A stretch of DNA of 64,000 bases, taken from positions 88,743,189 to 88,807,188 of the forward strand of contig OV884009.1 of assembly GCA_930367205.1 (NCBI GenBank), in the 5' to 3' direction. A program made the translations under genes and the position numbers. Shown here piece by piece: positions 12,632-25,099 of the stretch. This stretch comes from Acanthosoma haemorrhoidale (lineage: Eukaryota > Arthropoda > Insecta > Hemiptera > Acanthosomatidae). The notes under the pieces were generated by a model. The model saw nothing but the letters and a program-made list of their open reading frames with translations, was not told where the DNA came from and did not search any database. The stretch's first letter is position 1, and every line of letters begins with the position of its first letter.

Positions 12632-13629
12632 TTATTTATTTCAAAAGATATAATCTAGTTTATACCTGATGTAAAAAAGTATAAGGCAACTGATCCACTA
12701 TTGTTAAATTGTTTCACATACACTATAAATATAGTGTATCAAGTACCGCCATCTGGTCGATCCATATGGCAGACACTTGAATGCTGCTAACATATTTCAT
12801 CAATCTTATAGTATCAATTAATGTGTAATCAAAGATATCCAGTAAAATCAGTGTTGTTAAGGGTCAACAGGGTAGTCAGTCAATGTCGAATTCAACCGGT
12901 GAAAATTTCTCGTGAAAGACTTTTACTAAGATATTTAATTCTCTTTGGAGACTTTCTCTTCTGGAAGGAAATAGGAAACTGAACAGGACAAAATAATCCT
13001 GCGTATGAGTAATTGGCGTAGCGTTTGCATTTTCTCTTCGGCTATAACTGGTTCAATGCTTCGTCGTATACTTTGCTCATAGGGAATAGATGAGACTACA
13101 GTTAGATCCATATATAATCGGCCTCCCCAGATTAATTCCTTTCGCAAAGGTCAACTTACTGCAGTTGTGTCGATGGGAAGAAAGGGAATGTAACCAAGCC
13201 ATGTTGTTGATTTTTCAGATTCAGTAACCACACCCGTGTTCTTTTAAATTGAATCTATTCTTATCATTCATGTTCCAATTTTAATAATTGTCTCATCGGG
13301 CTAGAAACCATTGAAACATTTATTCCGGGCACCCGCTTATATTGTAAATATTTGAAATTTTCGTTAAGTAAAATTTGTTCGGAACCCAAGGCATTCTGAA
13401 ATTGAAGGAAAACAAAAAGCAGACGAGGTAGCAAAACTGTACATAAGTTGCCCAATAACAGACTTGACTGACATGACAGTGGCATACAGAATAATTCAAG
13501 AAAGAATAGTAGTAAATTGTCAAATGGGCAGGGACATGTTACAATAAACTACAAGAAATCAAATAAACTAAAATAACATTTTACTTACAAAGATGTTATT
13601 GACTATGTATTGATTAGAAACCAGGCTAT

Positions 13630-13920
13630 AGGGGTTTTCCGGTTATAACGATTCCTAGCAACATCCCTGGTTGTTGGCACACAGCGCATGTGTGTCATTT
13701 TTTCGGGTACAACGATAATCCAGGAACTACGATCTCATTTTAACACAAAAATGGTCCTTTCAATCGCCTATAACGATTCTTTTTTTTAAATTTGGAATTA
13801 AGTGCGCTTTTTTTTGTTTCCATTGCTGAAAAAGTCCAAATAATTAAACATTTAAAAAGAGGTGTCATCATGGATGAGCTCCACCAGATGCTGTAATTAA
13901 GCCAAAAATGTACTACACAT
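13630..13920 (+). mobile_element. pogo/Tigger-like element 5' fragment with CENP-B-type HTH
   Basis: Repeated TATAACGATT / TACAACGATAAT motifs near 13641-13770 resemble pogo-type terminal sequences. They are followed by a short frame, IAEKVQIIKHLKRGV, matching the first helix of the CENP-B/jerky DNA-binding domain, and then decay with a stop 30 codons in. No DDE domain is seen. It differs from the 62-kb element and is a separate, older insertion. Confidence 0.5.
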
Positions 13921-14879
13921 GAAATTCAAATGACCAAATAAGAAGCTATTTTGAAAAAGATGTCACAACAAAAGGATAAATTCTAACCAACGCCAAACTG
14001 AAAAACACTTTCCTGAACTGGTTCAAAATTTGGAGTTTTAAAAACATTTCGAATAAAAAGCCCAATAATACTTTTAATAAGTTCAATTTATAATGTTCCT
14101 CTTCATAGATTACCATGTATACATCACATAGACTTATTGGAAATCTTATCGGGCTGTTAGTCGGAATATTTTTATAACATTGAATATTACATATAGGAGA
14201 TATATATTTTCTGATTGCAGTCCAGACAATCTCCATCCCTCCAAATTCCATCAATGACTCAATTCATTATCTACGCAGGCCCTAGTTTCTCTTCAAAATT
14301 GTCAATTTTCTTTCCCGTTTGTTTTTGTTTTAAATGTAATCATCATTTCACATACTTTTCACATAGAATTATGAGGTAAATTAACCTCCACAACCTTTAC
14401 TTTCACACTGCACTGATGCACTGATAGTTGCAACGACGAATCATCATTTTTTGTGCAAATCACCTACGTACGTTATCCATCAACATAAATGGCAGTTATA
14501 AGATATATACATACTTGGCACTCTCATGTTTCCTAATGCGGTAAATGTTGAAGTAAATTAGTGCGAAGAGAGCTTAAGTGCTAAGTCCTCTTAGAAAAGG
14601 AGACATGTAGAGGAGTTTGTGATCTCCGGGCACTTTCACACTCCCGACTTATTAATGGCACCCTCTATCATTTAAATGACCAGTTCCAGCATGTCTCCGA
14701 AACTTGGGCCGCACGTAAAACTCATAATTTCTACTCATCTGGCGATACTCAACCCCTAACGTGGCTTTCTCATTCCGTTACGTTCGGTCGCGAACGTTCA
14801 TGCGTAATCCTTGTTACCTACTTTGGATATGGGAAATGCTTCAGTTATTCCCAAATCTGTTTTTGTTGAAGATTTATAA

Positions 14880-15110
14880 AATTTATTTTTAAAATATATA
14901 CATATATTTGTTTTATACATCTCTATTTGAAGAAAATTACAAACTGCCCTAAAATGGCAGTAGATAATTGAGACAAAAGATGACATTTATAAATTTCCAC
15001 TTACTCTCTCATTCATACCATATTTACAATATACAATGTAGCCATATAATCATATCCCAAGGATCGCTCAATTCGCCCGCCTGCTCGGCTATAGAGAATG
15101 AAGGAAGGGG
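14880..15110 (-). repeat. Repeat F related fragment, inverted
   Basis: GAAAATTACAAACTGCCCTA followed by GGCAGTAGATAATTG and CTCTCTCATTCATACCATAT is the reverse of the TTGCCC..TAAGGCAG / GGTATGAATGAGA segment of repeat F. It aligns well with the inverted fragment at 30418-30600, and both may be one subfamily. Confidence 0.65.
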
Positions 15111-15114
15111 AGGA

Positions 15115-17630
15115 ATATATGGAGTGTGTATATATTATATACAGTATGCAATATCATATATGTTTTCCTTCAGAAATATGCAATCTGATAAGTACAGGCA
15201 GGCAGTTTAAGCGTGCTAGCATCTCATATGTTAGTTTCCTTTCAACGCCGACGCTGCGATGTGGCAAAGGAGATCCTTATCTCTAATTATGATTTCTAAA
15301 CTGCCTTTTTTAATTGCTACAAGTTGAACTAAAGAGATCTGAATTAATTGTTAGCCCCTCTTTTGTTTATAAACATAATTAATATATCTCTGGCGTCCTT
15401 TCTCTTCATGGTTCGCGGACGATCAATGAAAGTTCCCAAGGTGTCCGTTGCGTCAACGATTTAATTATAATGTGAACAGTTAAGATTAATCTAATTAATT
15501 CGATGATAAACTATTAGAGGCTAAAACGGTTGTCGGTTGTTGTTTTTTTCGGGACGTGTCGATTCGCATTATAAGAAAAAGGGGAGTTGGTAATTCTCGG
15601 TCATTACAAAACTACTAAAATAATAATAATAACATAACGACTTTAAATTAGTCTCGTATGGAAGTACGTAACGCTCAGATAGAAAATACCTGTGTTAAAA
15701 AACGCAGGAAGTTGATCCTTGTTCAATATAATTGGTTTGTCTATCATGAAAGACATAAAAATTATGTCGTGATTATTTTTTTCCATGTAACATTTCTGTG
15801 TAATGAACAATTACCATTTATTACCAATTGGATAATAATACATAATTGAAATAAAGTTGTTACTAATATTCCTCCAGCAAGGACTGGTTAACTACAAAGG
15901 CGATTAACTACCTAACGGCGACTAGTGCCGTAATAACTACCTGTCACGTTTTATATTTAACTAAAGTTTATTTATTTCCCTCAATGCAGAAACGTGGCTA
16001 TTCTTCCTTATTATATTTAAGGATTCGTTCAATAAGTAATAAATAAACCATTTGTTCCATGGATCATTGGCCTCGCCTTTTTTTTTCTCATTATTTAACA
16101 GATTTTCACCAACCATAACCTAATCAACATATTTCTAAATGTCCCGGAATATGCACTCAAATTTTCAGAAAGATTGTGTCAATTTCACAGCGCTATCGTC
16201 TAAGCAAGCAATAAATTCCTAAGAATATTAACAAAATAACAAAATCCCGACCATATGACACTACTGACATTGAACTTTATTTATAGTGTAGTAAAAGAAA
16301 GCACTTAAAAGTTTCTTTGAAAATTAGTTTTAGTTGTAGATTTTTTCTATCGGTTTTCCTACTTATAAATAAGTGTATATTTTAATTGGTACGTATTAAT
16401 TTTATTTTAGTTTTAGCTTAAAGGTGCTCTGGCGTCTGGAAACTATGTAATGAGCCAATGTATATAAAATGAAATAAAGAAAGTCTCTCTCTCAGAAAAG
16501 ACAGACGAAATACTGTCACCTCGTACATGAATGAAATTAGGACACATCCCTTTGGAATCGACAATAAGATGTAAGAAATAGAAAAATACCTGAACCCTTC
16601 CTTAACCATCTATATCTTTTTAAAACTGTCTTCTTAATCGCATTGTAAATGGTAAGGATTGTCGACTAAAAATGTCTAATAATGAAAAGCGAACTACCAC
16701 TTGGACAATTCACACATCTCATTTATGTTTCACGGTAGAATAATCAGTTATGATATTTGCTAAAGGATAGTTTTCAGCGTCTATTATAATTGTTTCAAAA
16801 ATGAAAATATTTTCGTTACCTCAAATGAACTAGAGAGATTTTCGTTCAGCATTTGATAATGTTTTACACGAATCTAAGAGATGAATTATATAATACTTAT
16901 ATTTGCTGATCTTCTCGACCGATTTCGCATCAAAAGTGTGTACTTCAGCAAACCAAAGAAAATTACCATGCAGAAAATAAATTAATTAAATCTAAAATTA
17001 ATCAGACAGACAATACATAATTAAAAAAAAAAGTACTTTCATTTACATGAAGTCTATGTGTTCGATCTAAGTATGAATAATTGCGTATATTTGTCTGCCT
17101 TGTTTGTCGGTTAGATGTCAGTTACATAAACATTTTAAGGAGAAGGCAAAAGGAAAAAATAAGAATTGTTTTTCATGTAGATATCTTGGAAATAACTAGT
17201 CTCAGCGTAAGCCTAAGTAAGTTGGTGTTTTTCCTGGTCAGGTTGTCAATCTCTGGACTGATCCCCCTAAACAACTACTACAAAAGCACGCCATCAGCAA
17301 TTGAAATTTAAGTCGTGTGACATTTAATGACTTTTGTAATTATAGTCAAATAAACCCGGGCATATTACTTATCGTTGCAAAAAAAAAAAAACTTGCGAAT
17401 ACCGAAAGTGTTGTTTTCAGAAGAGACCAAAAAAACAGTTACATTTCGGTCGATTTTCTTCGTTCTAGATCTGATGTTATCACTTTTTAACATATTTTCA
17501 AAATGTATACGTAGATTTTGGCTACGATTTCACAAAAAAAAAAATCTCGATTTTTCATATTCGTAAATTTGCATTTGTATTGACCATATTATTAGGTATC
17601 TTTAATTTTACACTCTACGTAAAATTAAAA
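15115..17630. other. AT-rich sequence, nothing recognised
   Basis: Short open frames on both strands have low-complexity AT-driven composition. A stretch at 15885-15940 repeats the words TTAACTAC / TAACTACC. No element ends or coding exons were identified. Confidence 0.5.
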
Positions 17631-17634
17631 ATAA

Positions 17635-17965
17635 TTTTTAATTGCATGTAATTGATTAATTAATACCCTTGATTATTTTTCATAGGATTGCGTTCATTTT
17701 TACCATCACCGGTGCGTTAAATGCAACTACCATGCAAAATAAAAAGCCTCTCTAAAAACATGTTGAGTAAAAGTTGCGAACATGATATAAAAAACAAAAA
17801 AAAATACTACATATCGTTAATTAAGACGTTAATATCTTTCATTAGATTCCCTACTCGAAGTTATTGAAAAATATTTCTAATTGATTAATTAATGACCCTT
17901 ACTCTTAACTACTTATTGAATGGGACATCCATGTAAAATGCCATGTAGCTTGAAGGGGACTCACA
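17635..17965 (+). repeat. Dispersed repeat H, copy with two related units
   Basis: AATTGATTAATTAATACCCT (17650) and AATTGATTAATTAATGACCC (17879) start two related units about 230 bp apart. The first unit continues with CTACCATGCAAAATAAAAAG, ATGTTGAGTAAAAGTTGCGA, which is matched at 31930-31995. Confidence 0.6.
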
Positions 17966-19117
17966 AACGAGTACACACAGACAAGCAGTTTTCTGAATTT
18001 TAATAAAATTCAACGAAACCCTAAAAAGCATAATAGGAAACTTTTCAATTATTTACTTAATGAGCTGATAAAACAATATGGCAAATACGTTGTTACAGCT
18101 GAGCGGAAAATAACCCTCCGCCAAGCATGACGACTGGCCCTCATTGACGATGTATCCATATTCATATGTCCCGTCTTGCCCGCACTCTAATGGGCAAGAT
18201 AGTTCCAATAATTAAACATGCGCTAATCAGCACCAACTAACGGTGCTATGGAAAAAAAAAAAAATTGAAACTAACATTAGTAACACCGTTTGCACAGGTA
18301 AACTTCTAACTGCAATCTGAACTTCTCTCTGCTAGACGTTATAATGCGTATAAAGCGATAATTACATGCCATTGTACTCGTATATACTTTCTTGCATTCA
18401 CCATAAACAAGAAACCTTTCAATTCGCGTAAGATTTACATCCTGTTGCATCTCAAGGTTGATTTGTACTAGTACAAGGGAAAGTGGAGCGATTTCTAGAA
18501 GTAACTTTTCACAAGAAAATAATTCAATGTCCATTCATGTCATGCGTTTATATAATCGTAACATAATCATAACATTATCGTAACATAACTAAAAGCCTGG
18601 CCGGAGCAGTTCAGGCTTTATTTTCTTGGGATAGTATTTCTAAGGTACATACCCCCTCCCCTTACTAGAACCTATACCCAAATGATTATTTAATATAACA
18701 TACAGTTCAATTATTGAAATGTTAGTGTAACAAAATAGACTGAAAATTTTTAAGCAAGATTTCTGAAATAGCACTTATAGGCCTCACGCCATCAAGAAAC
18801 ATATTTAACTGAATGTTACAGAGCGTTAAATGTTTCACCAATTTAATTAATCAACGATGTCTTGAAGAGATCAGTATTAAACTCTTCAAACACTTTTTAT
18901 TTAATTTTTTTCATTCACATGCTTTAAAAGTTGAATCTAAACCGATCAAGATGATCTTTGTTTCAACACCTAATTCGTTACACACCGTTTGTTTGAATGT
19001 GTTTTTGACACCACGAGTTAGTGAGGAAACTATGTTCGTGATATTTTTTAAGTTTAATATAACATTATTCTTCTAACTAACCCTTCAAGACATTTGTATA
19101 CTGGCATTTGTATCATA

Positions 19118-19300
19118 AAAGCATGGCTCTCAACCACCATCAGTCGACGTTTTCCCAATTCAGCCATCTTCAGGAATACAACTCAGAACACGAAACATAC
19201 ATTCACAAACATAGAAGACAATTACATACAAAATACTAAATTGAATCTATAATAAGATTAGGAACAATATAAGAGTAAAACAACACTACTGTGAATGATA
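19118..19300. repeat. Dispersed repeat P, copy 1
   Basis: GACGTTTTCCCAATTCAGCC followed by ATCTTCAGGAATACAACTC and an A-rich tail-like stretch, resembling the GACGTTTCACCCGTTCATGC, ACCCTCAGGACTACGATTC copy at 27608. The gacgtttc..gccatc.tcaggac arrangement is seen in untranslated ends of Penelope-like elements, but no RT or GIY-YIG domain is visible here. Confidence 0.4.
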
Positions 19301-20915
19301 TCTATTAATTTTTAGTAATACATCGTTATATAAAACCGAATTGGTATCCATACTACAAAATTAAAATTTTAAACCATTTAAAATGTTTAATATAACTTCA
19401 CAGTTCAGTAACTGCTTGAGATTTGAGTCGTTTTTAGCCGCGGTTAAAGACACATTAAAGACGGAGATGTTCCAAACAACAATCAGAACAAGTCAATATT
19501 TTGTCACTTACAATTTTCACCAAATAGCGTTAATGTGTTTGGTTAAGCCAAAATCATCGGGTAATTAGACTTTTCATATGTGGTATTATTAGACCATACA
19601 TTCAAATAGCTCTGCAGGTATTGTTACCTACAACAATTAGTGTTTTTTGAATTTAGTCATCAAACGAACCGGTTGTAAGACACGCTGGGGAAATGCTCAA
19701 CTGCGTAGCTTTGTGTCGCTCAGAGACCGGGGCCGACCAAATCCTCTTGCGGGACGGGACGCCTTCACTCTCCAACCCTACCGTTTTGTTACAGTCATTG
19801 ACCATTCTCTAGCCGTCATTGAATAAACCACGACAAATTGTTTGCTCCGTCGGTGGTCGAGCGCCTCTTTACTCGCTCGCACTTGACACTTCCTGCTCCG
19901 GGGGGACTGTACTACTTGTTTCACGCCTGATCTCAGTGCTGAGATAAGGCTATGAACGGGATAAAACGATCAGAGTCATTGTTACTCTGTAACTATTACA
20001 CTATCGATGACTTTGCATTGTTCATTGTGTTGAACGCATAGTTCTCACACGGTTACATACGGTATTGTACGCTCTGCTGGTACATAAACGGCACATTACG
20101 ATTGTGGAATAGCCATATTATTCATACGAATAAATAAATTGTAAGCTAATATGATTTTTGGAGATGGTAACAACATACATGCTTATATTAGAGGTGGCTC
20201 CGACCTCTGATGGAGAAACAAATAACATATATAACTCCATTACCGAATGCCACTGGAATATTCTTCATGCGAATGCGAAAACATACCAATAAAATCGAAT
20301 CAATCGCTTTTTACAGTTACCCGCCTCTGTTTACAGATGTTGTCTTACTGTGCCTAAGCTCGGAATCAGAATTTGCATTGAAAAATGATAACCTTGATGA
20401 TTGATGATAAGATTGACAAGCACCGTTTTTATTTTAGGTGGGAAATATGTCGATTGTGCTGCCCTATTTAATAGAGAATTCGGCTGAGAGATCCGATGTC
20501 TCAGAAATGTTTTTCGGATGTTTTTATTAGCAGCCAATGCTTTAGAATCACATAAAACATAGATATAAGACAAGTGCTACCAATCTATGCATTCTTTTCG
20601 ATTCAGTGAAAAAATATTTGGAAAGCAAGGGGTGGTTTTATTGTCATATTTTCTTGCCGTTATCCACATTTTAACCACGTACGGTTTCAACCAATGCGAT
20701 GTAAATTTACAGATAGCATGGCCAATCATGACCAGCCCGGTGCCATAGTTGGAATTGTTGGATGCTTTTTCGGTTCGGATTTGGCACGGTTGAATATTTG
20801 GAATAGTTTTTCCAACGATCTCTTTAATACACTTAAAGCTTCCTAAAGCTGTCCTGTCGGGAACCACTCTTTTCAATTTTTATTAGTATTATAGAAGATA
20901 ACTATTTATACAGAT
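19300..20915. other. Mixed sequence with two unassigned open stretches
   Basis: A GC-richer block at 19670-19960 and - strand frames at 20331-20573 and 20577-20876 (80 and 99 codons) are longer than most background frames here. None shows a motif I recognise. They could be decayed transposon coding sequence because the LINE fragment at 20920 follows directly. Confidence 0.35.
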
Positions 20916-20919
20916 GTTA

Positions 20920-21145
20920 CGAATCATCTTTGACTTTCTGCTGAGAGAGGTTGAGAGCTTTTGCTTTTGCAAACATTCCTTGACAAGACTTCATCGACGT
21001 TTCCATTACAGCTTCACAACCCTTTTATGTCTTTCAACCCCAAGCCATTCCAATGCTATCTTAGGGATTATCTCTTCTGGCCTCCTGATTAGGTGCTCAT
21101 ACCTTGCCAGTCTCTTTGAATCGTTTTTCCTAAATGGTATCTATT
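20920..21145 (-). mobile_element. LINE ORF2 C-terminal fragment
   Basis: The - strand reads RLARYEHLIRRPEEIIPKIA, LEWLGVERHKRVVKL, stop, WKRR. This fits the zinc-finger-free LINE tail with the pattern RLRW.GH..R.PEE.IPKKALEW....G.R.RGRP...W. Single substitutions and stops show decay. Confidence 0.7.
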
Positions 21146-21696
21146 TGCACATTTGTGTTCTTTTCTTATTTCATAATAAGAAACGTCTATTTTTTTTTTG
21201 CCGATGGTGTTTATCGTTATTACCCTTTTTCCATTAACTAATTAAGTGGTCGGCATATCAATTAGGTAGCGAAGAAATATTTCTACACGTTCCCTGAATT
21301 TAAATTAGCTTCTGGGCAGTTTTGGTTAAGTGTAAGTTATTAATGTCACAGAAGAATTCTATTAAATTTTCCTGAAAACACTTCGAAAGTTATTACTTTT
21401 TTTTATCTTTCTACCGTACCTGATTTGCTCCATCCGATGAGGGAATGTGAATTGAGCTCAATGTGTTATGACCATAGAAGTGACAGCGGAAAAGTGAAAT
21501 CACCTGAAGAGGAAAAGAAGGTGAAGGCGTGACCTGGGTAATCCTCATGGGAGACCAATGCAGTAATAGCATTCTTACTCACTCAATTGCTAATAGAAAT
21601 ATGCTATAATTCAGATATTAAATATTCAATCAAGTAAAGCCTACACTTAGGTCTTGAAAAATTATCGAATTATAAGAACGATATTGCATTACCGAG

Positions 21697-21860
21697 ACTG
21701 AAGGAGAGGTTCAACTTTCATTCAGCCTTTTCTTTTTCGCCAGGATTTCGTTTTTCTGTATGAATGTTCAACGATAGTGGTCGTGAAAATAATCAATCCG
21801 AAATTTTAAACGTATAATCAAAAACATGTCGATGCTGCTAGTTTTTTTTTAAATATAATA
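21697..21860 (+). repeat. Repeat G copy
   Basis: AAGGAGAGGTTCAACTTTCA, TTTTTCTGTATGAATGTTC, AACGATAGTGGTCGTGAAAA, TAATCAAAAACATGTCGATG. It shares the GATAGTGGTCGT.AAAAT word with the copies at 10023 and 39340. Confidence 0.55.
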
Positions 21861-22129
21861 CAGTAACCGACGGTAATTATGAAAACAAAAATTAAGCATG
21901 AACAAAGACAGGTCCATTTCGCTAACTTTCAGGATTTCTCAAGTCAAAGCGCTGAATTCAAGATTTATATTTATGGTTTTCCCCTACAGGCACATTAATT
22001 ACCATAATGCTCTCGTCCAAAATAATTTTAATTATTATTTTCTGAAAAGGATTTTTTTGTGGCTGTCGTAAAAACCGTAAAACCGCTCCCATCCATTCTA
22101 CATCTTTTACTTAGTGTTCAAAAAATTGT

Positions 22130-22215
22130 AGATATAAAATAATTTTATTATAATAAAATTACAACCTGCCTTATTGGGCAATAATTAATTGTGATAAATG
22201 ATCTCATTCATACCA
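22130..22215 (-). repeat. Repeat F related fragment, inverted (core only)
   Basis: AAAATTACAACCTGCCTTAT, TGGGCAATAATTAATTGTGA and ATGATCTCATTCATACCAT are the exact reverse arrangement of the F core, GGTATGAATGAGA...TTATTGCCCAATAAGGCAG. Confidence 0.7.
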
Positions 22216-22954
22216 TAGTGTTCAAAAAATAAGATTTTTTTCATACTTGATGTTACAAAACGTCAGTCGGTAAAAGTTTATATTTTATATAACGAAAAAA
22301 GTAACGGGGTCGTATTAATAATAGTAAATTTTATAACGCTAGATTTATAAACACGATATAATTTTTTGACGTGAAAAAGTCTTTAAAATTATACCAGTAC
22401 TGGTCCTACGTTAGTTAGAGGTGTGATACAATTTTGTCTCCTTTGTTTTCGTTATTTTTTAAATATTTTGTTTATTAGTATGGTTTTTGTAATGAGATGT
22501 TTCATCCTGTTTTTCAAAAAGAGTTTACATTATGTCATGTGTATGTTTTCATTTGCGTACCTATTCTCAATTATAACATCATTTCTTCGTTGTGTTTATT
22601 ATATTCATGATTGAGACTATTTACTTTTAAGGTTCAAGAAATAATAATTATTTACGTTACATGGTCTCCCAGACATGTAAATTTAATATAGAAATAAGAA
22701 TATTATTAGATAGAGATTGTCTATGTGAAAGTTGGCAAGGACACTAAGGAGTCAGGGTACCGACTGTCATAAATAAAAGAAGTCGACAGGCAATAAACAA
22801 GCTTTCGAGGGAAGTTAGGATCACGTCCCTGCTTGGTTTGATGTTTGTGTTAAAAGATAGTTTTTAACCCAAAGGAAGCCGCACCGGCTGGATGAGACAG
22901 AAAGTCCTTATGATAATAGACCTTCGAGGTAACATTTCGTTTGTTAGATGTAAG

Positions 22955-23165
22955 TTAGTTTTAAGTTTTATGATTCATAAAGGTGGGCCCCATCACTTTT
23001 AAACCTGTATAGACAATGAATGTATAATGTACATTATACCTTTGTAACAAACGCAAATCACGGAGTAAAATTGTTAAAAATGTATAAAAAGTAGCCAAGC
23101 TGTAGCATATAATATTGACCTATTGTAAATTCTTTAGATTCATTAATATAAAATCAAATTTAAAT
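22955..23165 (+). repeat. Second copy of the Jockey-like 3' tail
   Basis: It closely matches 28501-28700: TTTTATGATTCATAAAG..., CCCCATCACTTTTAAAC, GTATAGACAATG, TGTACATTATACCTTTGTAAC, AAATCACGGAGTAAAATTG. Upstream sequence (22700-22950) shows no clear RT frame, so this copy retains little more than the untranslated tail. Confidence 0.75.
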
Positions 23166-23284
23166 ACATAATTTTAACAAGAAAGAAAAGAATATGAAAG
23201 GTTGCTGGGATGTATTGAAACCGGAAATAAATAAAATTAAAAAATAAATAAATCAAAAGAATAATAATGGCTAATTACTAATTG

Positions 23285-23460
23285 TTACATTAGGGTTGGA
23301 TAAGGAACTGGTAAAGTCTTAAAGATTGGTCTCTACCAATCTTTAGTTGTCGAAGGAATAATATTTTTGGGAATAGAGTTTCAAAAGTTTGTGGTGCGGA
23401 TAAGAAAGGAAGCAGATTTATGAGATTGGGTATACAGGTAGGATGGGCGGGATCTAGTAT
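23285..23460 (-). mobile_element. LINE RT C-terminal fragment (SHKSASF type)
   Basis: The - strand translation TQSHKSASFLIRTTNFWNSI, PKNIIPSTTKDW matches the 40348 copy residue by residue at SHKSASF..R.TN..NSIP.NI.PS. A stop follows. On DNA the two copies also share GGAACTGGTAAAGTCT and GGGAATAGAGTT. Confidence 0.7.
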
Positions 23461-24353
23461 TTATTTAGGCAAGGTTTTATAGCCGATTTGAATTGGAGGA
23501 GGTTGTAAAGGTAGAGAGGCTTCGATGAGAATGCTGAGGAGGAGGGAACCAAGGAAGTGCTGAGAACGGACAGAACAGGAACAATCTATAGAACTGTGAA
23601 CGCCATTTAAAAAATTTCTTTCTCTGAAGATGACATCTGAACTAAATGCAGTAAAAAAAAACAACCACAGACGTTTCTTACTTAATGAAATTTTACTTTT
23701 TTCCCTTTCAACTTAGCTAGCTTCGCTATAGTTTTTTTTCTACAAGTTAAGATTTGCTATTTTGTTGCAAGCTATAAGCTATTTTATATAAGCCTTCACA
23801 TAATCTTCAGTACACTGAGAACTGGATAATGTCCGAAGCGTGTGAAATACCTGCCCAAAAGCGGGAACGTAGCAATTTTCCTGTTACGGGGGTGACTGAG
23901 GAAAGGCCACCATGTAAAGGCATACTATCAGTTGTTGTTCTAAAGACAAAAGCGATCGATTGTGGTGATTAGTCGTTCCTCGAAGCCTCTGTGTGCCCCG
24001 CCTTGTTCGGTGGCCGAAGCCGTAACGTCGGTGCAATGGTAGGGACGCAGCAGGCAGGTTTAATCGCCCACTTGATCAGTCTGGAGGTATGCCAGGTATA
24101 GTCACAGTCTAAGGAGGAAACCGTTAGCCTCTTGCCTTTCTTGTGTAGAGCCTCTGTGTGCCTATACGACTCTGCACATATACACCACACCAGGCTGGAC
24201 AATCTACAAGCTCTCACATACTTTAGCCCTCCTTCACTTTGTCTTTGTTTGATTCGATAATTTTCATTCGATAGCTGTACTTATTAGGGCTTCGTCAACA
24301 TAAAAAAAACCCTTGTGTTTTATCAAAAAGTAACGAGAATTTTTATTTATCTT

Positions 24354-24355
<2 letters not shown>

Positions 24356-24407
<52 letters not shown>
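24356..24407. repeat. 52-base poly(T) homopolymer
   Basis: An unbroken T run inside the deleted mariner, on the strand opposite the transposase. As poly(A) on the transposase strand it sits where the transposase stop codon is expected. The length is prone to sequencing and assembly error. Confidence 0.95.
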
Positions 24408-24850
24408 CCCCTTCCGAGTAATCCCCCTCAGACGTGATACACTCGTGCCAGCGCTTTTTCCAATCTTCGAAGTACTTTTCGAATTTCATTGTAGCTCTTA
24501 GCTCCTTCAGCGATTCTTCTTTTATCTCATCAATCGTGTCAAAACGTCGTCCTTTTAAGGTTTTTTTCAACTTCGGGAACAAAAAGAAGAAGCCATGTAC
24601 GGCGAATACGGTGGCTGAGGTAACACAACAGATTTGTTTTTTACTAAAAAAATACGAACAATCAGTGAGGTGTGAGCGGGAGCGTTATCGTGATGGAATT
24701 TCCACGAATTGCTTTGCCACAATCCCGGTCGTTTTCGTCGGATCGCTTCGCGTAAACGGCACATTACTTCCATTTAATATACTTTATTGACTGTAAGGCC
24801 TTCTGGCAGGAACTCATGATGCACTACGTCATTGAATTCGCAAAAAACAG
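24408..24850 (-). pseudogene. mariner transposase C-terminal fragment
   Basis: Read on the - strand: HHEFLPEGLTVNK, a stop, MEVMCRLREAIRRKRP, NSWKFHHDNAPAHTS, PQPPYSPYMA, then (after a frameshift near 24585) FPKLKKTLKGRRF, FEDWKKRWHECITSEGDY. HHDNAPAH carries the second catalytic Asp of the DD34D triad. In PYSPYMA the usual SPDLAP Asp is replaced by Tyr, and the frameshift falls at the APxD site that holds the third catalytic Asp. The coding sequence ends directly against the poly(T) run, which reads as poly-Lys if translated. Confidence 0.88.
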
Positions 24851-25099
24851 TGATTATGAAATTCTCGTTACTTTTTTATCAAACCTCGTCTAGTCTCTGA
24901 GGGTCCGATTTTCAAGTTTGAGCCGTGAAAATTTACATGGAAGCACCATTTGGTAATGGAAAAACAATACAACTATAACCGTAACCATAAAACATAGTTA
25001 TGTAACATAAAAAAATTACTCGACAACCTGGTTCAATGGTATGATATTTCGTACGGTAGTTCCACTTGTTTTCTCGATTAAAAAAAACACCCCGTAAAC

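Larger units (their letters stand above)
24318..24890 (-). mobile_element. Internally deleted mariner element
   Basis: Inverted termini share AAAAAGTAACGAGAATTT: TTATCAAAAAGTAACGAG at 24320 on the + strand and its counterpart read on the - strand from 24888. Between them are the 3' third of a mariner transposase on the - strand and a 52-base T run (24356-24407). The total of about 570 bp compares with about 1.3 kb for a full mariner, so more than half of the coding region is missing. A TA follows the right end at 24891-24892. The left outer boundary is eroded. Confidence 0.75.

Noticed and set aside
20914..21237. 107-codon + strand frame
   Set aside because: It is the reverse of a LINE ORF2 tail that reads convincingly on the - strand.
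24352..24582. Poly-Lys protein tail
   Set aside because: It is translation of the homopolymer behind a dead mariner fragment.
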